NCBI GenBank assembly: GCA_913061415.1
Contig: CAJXUD010000007.1
Span: forward strand, 1 to 64,000
Length of the DNA stretch: 64,000 nucleotides
Direction: 5' to 3'
From: an uncultured Oleispira sp.
Lineage (GTDB): Bacteria; Pseudomonadota; Gammaproteobacteria; Pseudomonadales; Oceanobacteraceae
Positions 51,919 through 60,953 of the stretch are shown one piece after another (the stretch's first letter is position 1; each line of letters begins with the position of its first letter). Below the pieces are notes generated by a model. It had not been told where the DNA came from. It saw only the letters and a list, made by a program, of their open reading frames with translations, and did not search any database. The translations under genes and the position numbers were made by a program.

Positions 51919-53730
51919 ATGAGACCCTCGTCGTGGAGCGATGCTCCAGAAGTTAGTTTAAAAAATACCGCCTGGTTAAAAACCTTGTGGCCTTATTTAA
52001 TGGAATACAAAGGCCGCGTTTTATTGGCCGCATTGTGTTTGATTGGGGCAAAGCTTGCGAGTGTGAGTGTTCCGTTTTTACTGAAATATTTAGTTGATGG
52101 ATTGTCTACATCCAGTGACGAGTCAATTTCCCTAAATGATGTGTGGATGTGGTTTCCGCTAGGGCTGTTATTGGCTTATGGCTCGGCTCGGCTGATGACC
52201 ATTTTGCTGGGGGAGATTCGTGACGTATTATTTGGTCGTGTGACTGAGCGCGCAATGCGCCGCATGGCATTAAAAGTTTTTCGTCATTTGCATGATTTAA
52301 GTTTGGATTTTCATCTGTCTCGCCAAACAGGTGCATTGCAGCGCGATATTGAACGCGGCACGAACGGCATTAGTTTTTTAATGCGCTTTGTGATTTTTAA
52401 TATTCTGCCGACCTTTTTTGAATTGCTGCTGGTTATGGGGTTATTGCTTTATAACTACCCACCTTGGTTTGCCTTAATTACCCTCATTGCGGTGATTGCT
52501 TATGTTATGTATACCGCAAAAGTAACTGAGTGGCGCACTATGTATGTTCGCAAAGCGCATCAAATGGATTCTAAAACCCATGCTCGTGCCCTAGATAGTT
52601 TATTAAATTACGAAACTGTTAAGTATTTTTCGGCCGAAGAGCGGGAAGCAAAAGATTATGACGATTCGTTATGGCAGTGGGAGCAAGCTCGCCGTAAAAA
52701 TCGCTTAACGTTGTTCGCTTTAAATTCGGGTCAGGCGTTTATCATTAGCTTAGCAATGACCTTGATGCTGTGTTTGTCGGCGTATTATGTATTGCAGGGT
52801 GAAATGACAATTGGTGATTTTACCTTGATGAATGCGTTTATGTTTCAGTTGTTTTTGCCGCTCAGTTTTTTAGGTTTTGTCTATCGTGAGGTGAAAGCAT
52901 CGCTGGCCAGTATTGAGCAGATGTTGGGTTTGTTAAAACAAGAAAGCAGTGTGAAAGACTCTGGTACTGCGTCGTTTTCCGGTGATAAAACACAGATAGA
53001 ATTTAAACATTTAGCCTTTAATTATCAGCCTGAGCGTCCGATTTTAAAAGGCTTGAGTTTTACCATTAAGGCGGGTCAGCGTGTTGCCGTGGTGGGTAGC
53101 AGTGGCGCAGGTAAATCAACATTAACGAAGTTGCTATTTCGTTTTTACGATAGAACGGAGGGAGACATATTGATTAATAATCAGTCGATTTATCAGTATT
53201 CTCTTGCCAGCTTGCGCGAGCATATTGGTATTGTGCCGCAAGATACCGTGCTTTTTAATGATACGTTAAAAAATAACATTTTATACGCCGCCCCCCATGC
53301 CAGTGATGACGATATTAATCGGGTTATCACGATGGCGCAGTTAGATTTCTTTATTGACCAATGCCCAGACGGCTTAGAAACGATTGTGGGTGAACGTGGT
53401 TTAAAACTATCGGGGGGTGAAAAACAGCGTTTATCGATTGCGCGTATGTTATTAAAACGTCCTGCAATTATGGTATTTGATGAAGCGACGTCTTCTTTGG
53501 ATTCGCGTACCGAAAAAAATATTAACCAAGCGATTCGTGATGTGTCTGCTGGGCACACTAGTTTGATTATTGCACACCGACTTTCGACGATTATTGATGC
53601 TGATAATATTGTAGTGCTGGATGATGGCATTGTGGTTGAGCAGGGCAAGCACCAAGAATTATTAGCGCAGCAAGGCTATTACTTTCAACTTTGGCAAGCG
53701 CAGGAAGATAATGCACCTACTCATCATTGA
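51919..53730 (+). CDS. ABC transporter, ATM1-type exporter (permease-ATPase fusion)
   Basis: The 603-residue half-transporter has six membrane helices in the first half (with MDSKTHARALDSLLNYETVKYF, the ATM1 loop). The ATPase shows Walker A VGSSGAGKSTLTKLLFRFYD, signature LSGGEKQRLSIARMLL, Walker B IMVFDEATSSLDSRTE and the H-loop AHRLSTI. ATM1-type exporters handle glutathione- or heavy metal-linked compounds. It overlaps xni by 20 bp. Confidence 0.94.
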   Translation: MRPSSWSDAPEVSLKNTAWLKTLWPYLMEYKGRVLLAALCLIGAKLASVSVPFLLKYLVDGLSTSSDESISLNDVWMWFPLGLLLAYGSARLMTILLGEIRDVLFGRVTERAMRRMALKVFRHLHDLSLDFHLSRQTGALQRDIERGTNGISFLMRFVIFNILPTFFELLLVMGLLLYNYPPWFALITLIAVIAYVMYTAKVTEWRTMYVRKAHQMDSKTHARALDSLLNYETVKYFSAEEREAKDYDDSLWQWEQARRKNRLTLFALNSGQAFIISLAMTLMLCLSAYYVLQGEMTIGDFTLMNAFMFQLFLPLSFLGFVYREVKASLASIEQMLGLLKQESSVKDSGTASFSGDKTQIEFKHLAFNYQPERPILKGLSFTIKAGQRVAVVGSSGAGKSTLTKLLFRFYDRTEGDILINNQSIYQYSLASLREHIGIVPQDTVLFNDTLKNNILYAAPHASDDDINRVITMAQLDFFIDQCPDGLETIVGERGLKLSGGEKQRLSIARMLLKRPAIMVFDEATSSLDSRTEKNINQAIRDVSAGHTSLIIAHRLSTIIDADNIVVLDDGIVVEQGKHQELLAQQGYYFQLWQAQEDNAPTHH

Positions 53731-54475
53731 TGCCATGAACTTGATTCGCCGTATGTATGCGGCGATGCCGGATCATGATAATAAAGAAGAAGCGTGCATG
53801 AATCGCTGCATTAATACGATTGCCGATAATGCCAAGCGTTTAGAAGCGACTCATTGTGCGATTATTTTTGAGCGCAAAGAACCGACTTGGCGTCATGCGG
53901 TTTGGCCTGATTATAAACTGGGCCGCAGCCCGATGCCGGAAGCCTTAGAGAAAGCGCTAGAGCAATTTAAAAAGGGCTTTAAAACCGCCGGCTTTTATTG
54001 TTTTGAATTTCAGCACTGGGAGGCTGATGATGTCATTGCCAGTCTTGCAGCTAAGTCGGCGTATAATGGTTTGGGCAGTACGATTATTTCTACTGATAAA
54101 GGTTTTTTCCAATTGGTTGACCAGCGCATTCAGGTGCTTAACCATTTTGACCGCCAGCTGTTTAACGAAGAAGAAGTGCGTGCGCGTTATAGTGTTGAAG
54201 CGAGGCAGTTGGTTGATTTGCTCGCACTGACGGGGGATACCACTAATTATCTGCCGGGCATTAAAGGGATTGGCATTAAGACCGCGACGGATCTGTTAAC
54301 TCAGTATCAAGATTTGGATACCTTGTTGATCGAGCTGCCTAATCTTGAACTTAAGCCTAAATTAAAAGAAGCGTTAGAAACTCAGTGGCGCAGTGCGTTA
54401 TTAACACGCAAGCTCGCGCGTTTGGTTACGGACTTGCCGCTAGGGATTAATCTGAATGATATGCGGCTTAAGTAG
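53711..54475 (+). CDS. xni: Flap endonuclease Xni
   Basis: The 254-residue protein has LLIIDAMNLIRRMYAA at the start, EADDVIASLAA with Asp pair, ISTDKGFFQLVDQRIQVL, and LTGDTTNYLPGIKGIGIKTATDLL, a helix-hairpin-helix. This is the Xni/ExoIX 5'-nuclease-like family, lacking the N-terminal part of full DNA polymerase I nucleases. It overlaps the ABC gene end. Confidence 0.94.
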   Translation: MHLLIIDAMNLIRRMYAAMPDHDNKEEACMNRCINTIADNAKRLEATHCAIIFERKEPTWRHAVWPDYKLGRSPMPEALEKALEQFKKGFKTAGFYCFEFQHWEADDVIASLAAKSAYNGLGSTIISTDKGFFQLVDQRIQVLNHFDRQLFNEEEVRARYSVEARQLVDLLALTGDTTNYLPGIKGIGIKTATDLLTQYQDLDTLLIELPNLELKPKLKEALETQWRSALLTRKLARLVTDLPLGINLNDMRLK

Positions 54476-54479
54476 CAAA

Positions 54480-54509
54480 AAACAGATCGTGAATAAACAG
54501 ATAGTGAAT
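54480..54509. repeat. 15-bp tandem repeat
   Basis: AAACAGATCGTGAAT (54480-54494) and AAACAGATAGTGAAT (54495-54509) differ at one base. It lies just after the xni stop. Confidence 0.88.
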
Positions 54510-54550
54510 AAATTTAAAATTCAGATAACCGATTCAGAAAGAGTAAAAAA

Positions 54551-54910
54551 ATGCCCAAATTATTGTTCAAGTTATACGGCGTTCCCGAAGACGAAATAGA
54601 CGATGTACGTGAACTTTGCGAAACCCATGAGTTTACTGTTTATGAAACAGAAGTAGGGCGCTGGGGAATTGGTCTTGCGGCTATTTGGTTGCGCGATGAA
54701 AGCCAGCATGACGCGGCTAAGGCAGTGCTTGAAGAATACCAGCGAGCGCGTTATGAAAATGCTCAAGAAGATCGCGCTAAAATCGCCCAGTTAAGTATCG
54801 CGGAGGGTTTGTATGTTAAGTTTAAACAAGACCCTAATCAGTTTATGCTGACCTTAATAGGCATGGCGGCGATATTGGGGCTAACCTTGTATCCTTTTTT
54901 AAGCATATGA
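54551..54910 (+). CDS. DUF6164 family protein
   Basis: The 119-residue protein starts PKLLFKLYGVPEDEIDDVRELCETHEFTVYETEVGRWGIGLAAIWLRDE, as DUF6164 members do (as remembered), and ends in a membrane helix (FMLTLIGMAAILGLTLYPFL). The N-terminal domain is probably cytoplasmic and ferredoxin-like (DUF2007-like). Function unknown. It lies between xni and the YoaK-like gene. Confidence 0.78.
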   Translation: MPKLLFKLYGVPEDEIDDVRELCETHEFTVYETEVGRWGIGLAAIWLRDESQHDAAKAVLEEYQRARYENAQEDRAKIAQLSIAEGLYVKFKQDPNQFMLTLIGMAAILGLTLYPFLSI

Positions 54911-54932
54911 ACATTTAAGCATCTAAACATTT
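54901..54932. repeat. 16-bp tandem repeat
   Basis: Two 16-bp units (54901-54916 and 54917-54932), AAGCATATGAACATTT and AAGCATCTAAACATTT, differ at two bases. The array begins inside the DUF6164 gene's 3' end. Confidence 0.85.
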
Positions 54933-54947
54933 AAGCGGAAGATTTTT

Positions 54948-55607
54948 GTGATTTCCAAATTACCTCGTTGGGTAGAATACGGCTCGTTTATTCTGGCTTT
55001 TGTGGCTGGACTGATTAATGCCGTCGGTTTTTTGGGATTTAAGCACCAGTCTATTTCTCACTTGTCGGGCACGGCAACGTTGCTGGGTACTGGGCTTACT
55101 AACTCTACTTTTATGGACAGCTCTTATCTGCTGTTTATTTTGGTGAGTTTTATGATGGGCTCGGCTATTTCTGGGTATTTTTTACGAAACGGTGCGTTAA
55201 AGCTCGGCCGAAATTACAGCCTATTACTGTTATTAGAAGCGGCTTTGCTCATTCTGGCTGCATTCTTTTTAACCAGTGACTCTTTGTATGGGCATTATTT
55301 AGCGTCGGCGGCCTGTGGTTTACAAAATGCGTTGGCGACAACCTACAGTGGGGCGGTTATTCGAACCACTCATGTGACCGGTATTTTTACTGATTTAGGC
55401 CTCATGATAGGCGCTAAGTTACGCGGGGAGCGCTTTGATAATCGCAAGGCATTGTTGTTCTTATTAATTATTGTCGGCTTTATTCTCGGTGGTTCTTTAG
55501 GGGCGTTTGCGTTTAATGAATTGCTTTTTGCTGCGCTGTATATTCCTGCCAGTATTTGTATTTTATTAGCCTTGTCTTATGCTGTTTATACGGCAAAAAT
55601 GCGTTAA
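54948..55607 (+). CDS. DUF1275 (YoaK) family membrane protein
   Basis: The 219-residue protein has six membrane helices and the DUF1275 pattern: FVAGLINAVGFLGFKHQSISHLSGTATLLG near the start and CGLQNALATTYSGAVIRTTHVTGIFTDLGLMIG in the middle. The start is GTG at 54948 with GGAAG upstream. Function is unknown; the family is thought to be a transporter-like membrane protein. Confidence 0.9.
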   Translation: MISKLPRWVEYGSFILAFVAGLINAVGFLGFKHQSISHLSGTATLLGTGLTNSTFMDSSYLLFILVSFMMGSAISGYFLRNGALKLGRNYSLLLLLEAALLILAAFFLTSDSLYGHYLASAACGLQNALATTYSGAVIRTTHVTGIFTDLGLMIGAKLRGERFDNRKALLFLLIIVGFILGGSLGAFAFNELLFAALYIPASICILLALSYAVYTAKMR

Positions 55608-56037
55608 ATCTCAGGCTTTCACTGCTTTCTTTGCTAAAACTTGAAAATCTCTATTTTTAGCACATTCTTTAGTTGATTGTTTCACTTTAAATGCCTATAA
55701 CTGGATACAGATACTCATAACATGTATCAAAATAAAGAAGGGCGGTTAATCCCAATTAGTCACTAATGAGTTTGGCTTGTCGGTATTGCCAGACCCCCTT
55801 TCTGGTTAAATCTTTTTGGCCAGATATTCGCTAACACCTACGCTATCTTCAGGTTACCTCTACATCGCCACCAGCAGCATCTTAATAGTGCCTATCTTGC
55901 ATAGAGTGCTACAGCAGTTGTGCATGACGATCAGTAGATAGCTGAACAGTTTAATAGCTAAAGGGTTGGTGAAGGTTGATGACGGTTGTTAGTTTCTAAG
56001 GGTTTAAAGTTTAGATTAAGAGATTTAAGGATATAAA
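55608..56037. other. 430-bp intergenic region
   Basis: Between the YoaK-like gene and rnk. I see no open frame of interest, no RNA gene and no clear hairpin. It should contain the rnk promoter, but no good match was found. Confidence 0.5.
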
Positions 56038-56448
56038 ATGAGCGAAAGACCAGCGATTACTATCTCGACACTTGATGCAGATAGACTGTATAAATTAATT
56101 GAATCTGTTCCTGCCAATATCACTGGCGTGCAGGAACTTGAGGTTGAACTGGATAGAGCAAATATTGTTGAGCCTACTGAAGTGCCTGACAATATTATTA
56201 CGATGAATTCGACGGTTGATTTTATTGTTGAATCGACACAAGAAGAGTTTGTATTGACCCTTGTGTATCCAAAAGATATTGATCAGAGTGGGCAGAAGAT
56301 TTCTATTTTGGCCCCCGTGGGCAGTGCGCTTTTAGGGCTGTCTCAGGGTGATGAAATAGAATGGCCGCGCCCAGGCGGTGGCTTGATTAAGGTGATGATT
56401 AAAGAGGTGACTTATCAGCCAGAAAGAGCAGGAGAATTTCACCGTTAG
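56038..56448 (+). CDS. rnk: Regulator of nucleoside diphosphate kinase (Rnk, GreA/B C-terminal domain)
   Basis: The 136-residue protein has an N-terminal coiled part (RPAITISTLDADRLYKLIESVP) and the GreA/B-type C-terminal domain (MNSTVDFIVESTQEEFVLTLVYPKDIDQSGQKISILAPVGSALLGLSQGDEIEWPRPGG). Rnk binds RNA polymerase. The stop lies inside the terminator hairpin. AAGGATATAAA precedes the ATG. Confidence 0.93.
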   Translation: MSERPAITISTLDADRLYKLIESVPANITGVQELEVELDRANIVEPTEVPDNIITMNSTVDFIVESTQEEFVLTLVYPKDIDQSGQKISILAPVGSALLGLSQGDEIEWPRPGGGLIKVMIKEVTYQPERAGEFHR

Positions 56449-56462
56449 CGGTGAAATTCTTT
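56434..56462 (+). terminator. Terminator overlapping the rnk stop codon
   Basis: GAATTTCACCG (56434-56444) and CGGTGAAATTC (56449-56459) form a perfect 11-bp stem whose loop is TTAG, with the stop TAG at 56446-56448. T residues follow at 56460-56462. The last codons are part of the stem. Confidence 0.85.
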
Positions 56463-56482
56463 ATCTTCATTAAATGACGGTT

Positions 56483-57691
56483 CTATTGCCTGCTTGCTAA
56501 TAAAGATTTAAGCACGTTTATCGCCCCTTCCATGCATTCTTTAGTCGTATGGAAGTGCGGTGAAAAACGAACCCCGCCGCCACGATTGGCGCACACTACA
56601 TCATTATTCATTAACTGCTGATATAACCACCCAGAATCAATGCCTTCAAACTTAAACGTAATAATGCCTGCGCGCTGATGGCGCTTTAAAGGCGACAGTA
56701 TTTGCGCCCCGAGTGCTTGTAATTGTAGCTGTAAATAAGCGTAATTATCTTCAATTGCGTCAGCGACATTATTGAGACCGACGGTTAATAAAAGATCGGT
56801 ACTGGCCTCAAGTGCATACCCAGCCAGCATGTTGGGGCTACCACATTCAAAACGCTGAGCTGTATCGGCCGGCTGCCAATCTTTAATCGAAAAATCTCCC
56901 GCGCCTTTGATCATGTGCCAGCCGTATTGGTATAGGTTTAGTTTTTTGATGTGTTGTTGTTTAACAAAAAAGAATCCAAGGCCTTCTGGCCCTAACATCC
57001 ACTTATGGCCATCGGCCATGGCGAAGTCGATATGCCATTCGTCGCACTTAAATTCCATGGCGCCAACGGCCTGAATGGCGTCCACACAAAAGAGTACGTT
57101 ATGTTCCTTACAAGCCTTGCCCAGTTTCGCTAAATCTAGCTTGATACCGGATGCATATTGTACCGCGCTGACTGAAATTAATTTAGGCTTCAAAGTCGAT
57201 GAGTTAATCGCTTCGAGAATTTCAACTTCTGGGTTTTCAGTATTGATGTGTACCTGTTGAATAATGACACCAAACTTTTGCGCTAACGATTCCCATACGA
57301 TTCTATTAGAGGGAAATTCGTCATCGCTGATCACGATGATATCGCCAGCTTGCCAATCTAAACCATAAGCGACAAAAGAGAGGGCTTCTGAGGTGTTTTT
57401 CACTAGTGCGACACATTCTTGATGTTGGCTGCCGACGAGTTTGGCCAGTTTGGTGCGCAGTTGTTGTTCTTTTTTTAGCCAGGTTAAGTAGCCTTGCGCG
57501 CCCGTTTGGCAGTTTTCTTCGGCGAATTTTTGTACCGCGTCAGAGGTGCATCTTGGCCATGGTGCAACGGCGGCGTGATTTAAATAGAAGCACTGTTGGT
57601 TTACTGGAAACTGGTCGGCGATGCTTATTTCGGAGTTAGGCGATTCATTTGACGTATTATTAGAAGATATGGGCATAAAATATGGACTCAT
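56483..57691 (-). CDS. Class V aminotransferase-like PLP enzyme
   Basis: The 402-residue protein has FYLNHAAVAPWPR near the start, VALVKNTSEALSFVAYGLDW, VDAIQAVGAMEFKCDEWHIDFAMADGHKWMLGPEGLGFFFV with the PLP Lys, and CGSPNMLAGYALEASTDLL. This is the class V aminotransferase fold (cysteine desulfurase/isopenicillin N epimerase-like). The substrate is not clear. It is divergent from the M16 gene. Confidence 0.9.
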   Translation of the reverse strand: MSPYFMPISSNNTSNESPNSEISIADQFPVNQQCFYLNHAAVAPWPRCTSDAVQKFAEENCQTGAQGYLTWLKKEQQLRTKLAKLVGSQHQECVALVKNTSEALSFVAYGLDWQAGDIIVISDDEFPSNRIVWESLAQKFGVIIQQVHINTENPEVEILEAINSSTLKPKLISVSAVQYASGIKLDLAKLGKACKEHNVLFCVDAIQAVGAMEFKCDEWHIDFAMADGHKWMLGPEGLGFFFVKQQHIKKLNLYQYGWHMIKGAGDFSIKDWQPADTAQRFECGSPNMLAGYALEASTDLLLTVGLNNVADAIEDNYAYLQLQLQALGAQILSPLKRHQRAGIITFKFEGIDSGWLYQQLMNNDVVCANRGGGVRFSPHFHTTKECMEGAINVLKSLLASRQ

Positions 57692-57732
57692 TTACATCGA
57701 CACATTGATTATCTAGGCAGTAACAAAGATAC

Positions 57733-57761
57733 TTGTTCTTTTATACAGCGTTTCTTATAGG
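57733..57761 (+). promoter_or_regulatory. Predicted promoter for the M16 peptidase gene
   Basis: TTGTTC (57733-57738), a 17-bp spacer and TATAGG (57756-57761). Both boxes match the consensus in 4 of 6 places. Confidence 0.35.
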
Positions 57762-57776
57762 GTAGACAATACCCAG

Positions 57777-57803
57777 TGAATACGAATATCTAATGAATAC
57801 GAA
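57777..57803. repeat. 17-bp spaced direct repeat in the divergent region
   Basis: TGAATACGAA occurs at 57777-57786 and 57794-57803 (17-bp period), just upstream of the M16 peptidase gene. It could be a duplication or a regulator site. Confidence 0.7.
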
Positions 57804-57830
57804 CACCCCGTTAAAGAGGCACAGCAATAT

Positions 57831-60812
57831 ATGACTCAGGTTAAATCTGCATTTGAATTTATCAGCAGTACAGAAGTGAGTTCCCTTAATTTAACCGTTG
57901 AGCATTATCAGCATACAAAGACGGGGGCGGTTCATTACCACCTGGCTGCCGACAATCAAGAAAAAGTCTTTATGGTTGCCCTACGTACAATGCCAAAAGA
58001 CAGCACTGGCGTTGCCCACATTCTTGAACATACCGCCTTGTGTGGCAGTGACAAATACCCCGTGCGCGATCCTTTCTTTATGATGACGCGTCGCTCGTTA
58101 AATACCTTCATGAACGCAATGACCAGCAGTGACTGGACGGCGTATCCGTTTGCTTCACAAAACGACAAAGATTTTGATAACTTATTAAGCGTTTATTTAG
58201 ATGCGGTATTTTTTGCCCGTTTAGACGAACTCGATTTCGCTCAAGAAGGCCATCGTGTTGAATTTGAATCGATGGAAGATACGAGCAGCGACTTGGTTTA
58301 TAAAGGCGTTGTCTTCAACGAAATGAAAGGCGCGATGTCTTCGCCGGTCAGCCAATTATGGCAAAAAATCAGCAAGCATTTATTCCCGACCAATACTTAC
58401 CATTATAACAGTGGTGGTGAGCCGTCTGAAATTACCAACTTGTCGTACGATCAGTTGAAGTCGTTTTATAAAAGTCATTATCACCCAAGCAACTCTATCT
58501 TTATGACCTTTGGTGATATGGATGTGGCTGAGTTGCACGAGAAATTTGATCAGCAAGCTTTGGCAAAATTCGATAAGCAAGATCAAAAGTGGGCGGTGCC
58601 ATTAGAGCAGCGTTTAGCCGCGCCGATTCGCGTAGAAGAATCTTATGCGGTTGAAACCGACGACGAAGATGCCCTAAAAGATAAAACCCATCATGTGATT
58701 GCTTGGTTATTAGGCGAGTCGGCTAATTTAAAAGAGCAGCTAGAAGCGCACTTGCTATCGCAGTTATTGCTAGATAACAGTGCTTCGCCATTACGTAAAG
58801 CATTAGAGAAATGTGAGTTTGCTTCTGCACCTTCGCCAATGTGCGGGCTGGAAGATTCAAACCGCGAAATGAGCTTTATGTGCGGTGTAGAAGGCAGCAA
58901 TGTGGCCGATGGCGATGCTTTCGAACAGTTGGTTTTTGATGTTTTAAACGATGTTGCTGAAAATGGCGTGGCTCAAGAAGAAATTGATTCGGTATTGCAC
59001 CAGTTAGAATTCCATCAGCGTGAAGTAGGGGGTGATAGTCACCCTTATGGTTTGCAGCTGATATTTAGTGGTATGAGTGCAGCGACCCATTATGGCGATC
59101 CGGTTGAGATGATTAATATTGACCCAGCGCTGGCTGAGTTGAAAGAAGCCTCAAAAGATCCTGCTTTTGTGCCGAACTTGGTGAAAGATTTATTATTGAG
59201 TAATCGTCATTTCATTCGCTTAACTTTACGCCCGGATCGTGAATTAGGCGCAGAAGAAGTGCGCATTGAAGCGTCAAAACTGAGCAAAATGAAAGCTGAG
59301 TTAAGTGATGACGATGCACAGGCCATTATTGATCAATCGTTGGCACTTAAAGCTCGCCAAGAGCAAGAAGACGATAGCGAATTATTACCATCGGTTGGCC
59401 TGAACGATATTCCAACTGAAATTAAATACCCAGAGCCTGATGACGAAAGTGTTCGCCAAGCGGCTAATTTGCCAGCGAACTTGCTAACTAGCCCAGCTGG
59501 CGCTAGCAACATTACCAGCTACAGCACGGGCACTAACGGCATTGTGTATCAGCAGTTGATTACTAATTTACCGCCGTTAAATGCACAAGAGTTACAGCTA
59601 TTACCGCTACTGGGTTATACCTGGACTGAAGTGGGCGCGACCGGTGATTATTTAGCTCAGCAGCAGAAACAAGCGGCTTACTGTGGGGGTATTTCTAGCT
59701 ACGCCAGCATTAAGCCAAAGGCGATGAGTGATGATAATGAGCAGAGTGAAATGCTGGCTTATTATACGTTCTCGGGTAAAGCCTTAGCGAGCAACCAAAA
59801 AGAATTTAGCGATTTAATGCGTGAAACCGCTTTGCAAGCTGACTTCTCTGATGTTGAGCGCATTAATGAATTAGCCGAGCAGGTCAGTGCGCGTCGTTTA
59901 CAAGGCATTACCGGTAATGGCCATGGCTTAGCAATGCAAATTGCAGCGGCTCAAGTAAATGAACACGCCGCTATGATGAGTGATATTTCTGGCTTGCCAC
60001 TCACTCAGCGCATGAAAGAGAATTTTGCTCAGCCTTCTGCAAACCAAGGCAGTGTATTAGCCGCTGAATTACAAGCGTTGCAGAAGAAAGTGATCAGTCA
60101 GCCGACTGAAGTATTATTGATTCAAGATAAAGAGCAGCTGGCTGCACACGCTGAGTCGGTTGCGGTTTGGCAGCAAGACTATGCCAATGCACCGTTCACC
60201 ATTGCTAAAGACGATGCAAAAATCTTAGCCAGTAGCGCTGCGCATAGCTACTGGATGGTTGATAGCCAGGTTAACTTCTGTGCCATGGCTTTTCCAACGG
60301 TTAATCAGTTGCACGCCGACGCACCAGCACTTGCGGTTGCGGCGGGTATTTTGCGTAATGGTTTCTTGCATACCGCGATTCGTGAGCAGGGTGGTGCTTA
60401 TGGCGCTGGGGCTAGCCAAGATAACAATCTGGGTATTTTTAAGTTCTATTCGTATCGAGATCCACGCATTGAAGGCACTTTTGATGATTTTACTGCGTCG
60501 GTTAATTGGATCTTGAATGATGCAAAAGATGAGAGCTTAGTTGAGCAGTCTATTTTAGGCATTATTGGTTCAATGGATCGTCCTAGTTCACCCGCGGGTG
60601 AAGCCAAGCTGATTCATCATGCGTTGAAATCTGGTCGCACTCCAGCACGCCGCTTAGCCTATCGCCAAGGTCTTTTATCAGTGACCCTTGCAGATGTTAA
60701 GCGGGTGATTGAGACCTATCTATTAGATGTAGAAGGCAAAAAAGCCGTACTAGCACCTAAGGGTACGGCGGATATCGCAGCAAAATTAGGATTGAATGCG
60801 ATTGAACTCTAG
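57831..60812 (+). CDS. M16 family (presequence protease/insulinase-like) metallopeptidase
   Basis: The 993-residue protein has the inverted zinc motif HILEHTALCGS (HxxEH) at about 64-74, NTFMNAMTSSDWTAYPF, the downstream glutamate in VYKGVVFNEMKGAM, and REQGGAYGAGAS in the C-terminal half. This fits the M16C (PreP) group. No signal peptide. It probably degrades peptides in the cytoplasm. A strong terminator follows at 60892-60933. Confidence 0.94.
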   Translation: MTQVKSAFEFISSTEVSSLNLTVEHYQHTKTGAVHYHLAADNQEKVFMVALRTMPKDSTGVAHILEHTALCGSDKYPVRDPFFMMTRRSLNTFMNAMTSSDWTAYPFASQNDKDFDNLLSVYLDAVFFARLDELDFAQEGHRVEFESMEDTSSDLVYKGVVFNEMKGAMSSPVSQLWQKISKHLFPTNTYHYNSGGEPSEITNLSYDQLKSFYKSHYHPSNSIFMTFGDMDVAELHEKFDQQALAKFDKQDQKWAVPLEQRLAAPIRVEESYAVETDDEDALKDKTHHVIAWLLGESANLKEQLEAHLLSQLLLDNSASPLRKALEKCEFASAPSPMCGLEDSNREMSFMCGVEGSNVADGDAFEQLVFDVLNDVAENGVAQEEIDSVLHQLEFHQREVGGDSHPYGLQLIFSGMSAATHYGDPVEMINIDPALAELKEASKDPAFVPNLVKDLLLSNRHFIRLTLRPDRELGAEEVRIEASKLSKMKAELSDDDAQAIIDQSLALKARQEQEDDSELLPSVGLNDIPTEIKYPEPDDESVRQAANLPANLLTSPAGASNITSYSTGTNGIVYQQLITNLPPLNAQELQLLPLLGYTWTEVGATGDYLAQQQKQAAYCGGISSYASIKPKAMSDDNEQSEMLAYYTFSGKALASNQKEFSDLMRETALQADFSDVERINELAEQVSARRLQGITGNGHGLAMQIAAAQVNEHAAMMSDISGLPLTQRMKENFAQPSANQGSVLAAELQALQKKVISQPTEVLLIQDKEQLAAHAESVAVWQQDYANAPFTIAKDDAKILASSAAHSYWMVDSQVNFCAMAFPTVNQLHADAPALAVAAGILRNGFLHTAIREQGGAYGAGASQDNNLGIFKFYSYRDPRIEGTFDDFTASVNWILNDAKDESLVEQSILGIIGSMDRPSSPAGEAKLIHHALKSGRTPARRLAYRQGLLSVTLADVKRVIETYLLDVEGKKAVLAPKGTADIAAKLGLNAIEL

Positions 60813-60891
60813 ATTAGAATGATTCGCATCAAGATTCAGTTCGATAAGCTCTTTATAATCGAACAATCGATGAGCTAATCATTTTCTTTAA

Positions 60892-60933
60892 TAGCCGTCG
60901 TTAGATTTCTTGGAATCTAGCAGCGGCTTTTTA
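60892..60933 (+). terminator. Rho-independent terminator downstream of the M16 gene
   Basis: AGCCG (60892-60896) pairs with CGGCT (60924-60928) and an inner TAGATT with AATCTA, and the stem is followed by T residues to 60932. It ends only about 20 bp before the DUF3450 gene start, so a promoter for that gene would have to lie upstream of, or within, this structure. Confidence 0.8.
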
Positions 60934-60953
60934 TATTTTATGCAGGACGACTT

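Noticed and set aside
60868-60890. Fur-box-like sequence before the DUF3450 gene
   Set aside because: Only the right half (ATCATT) matches well; the left half matches poorly, so it is not called.
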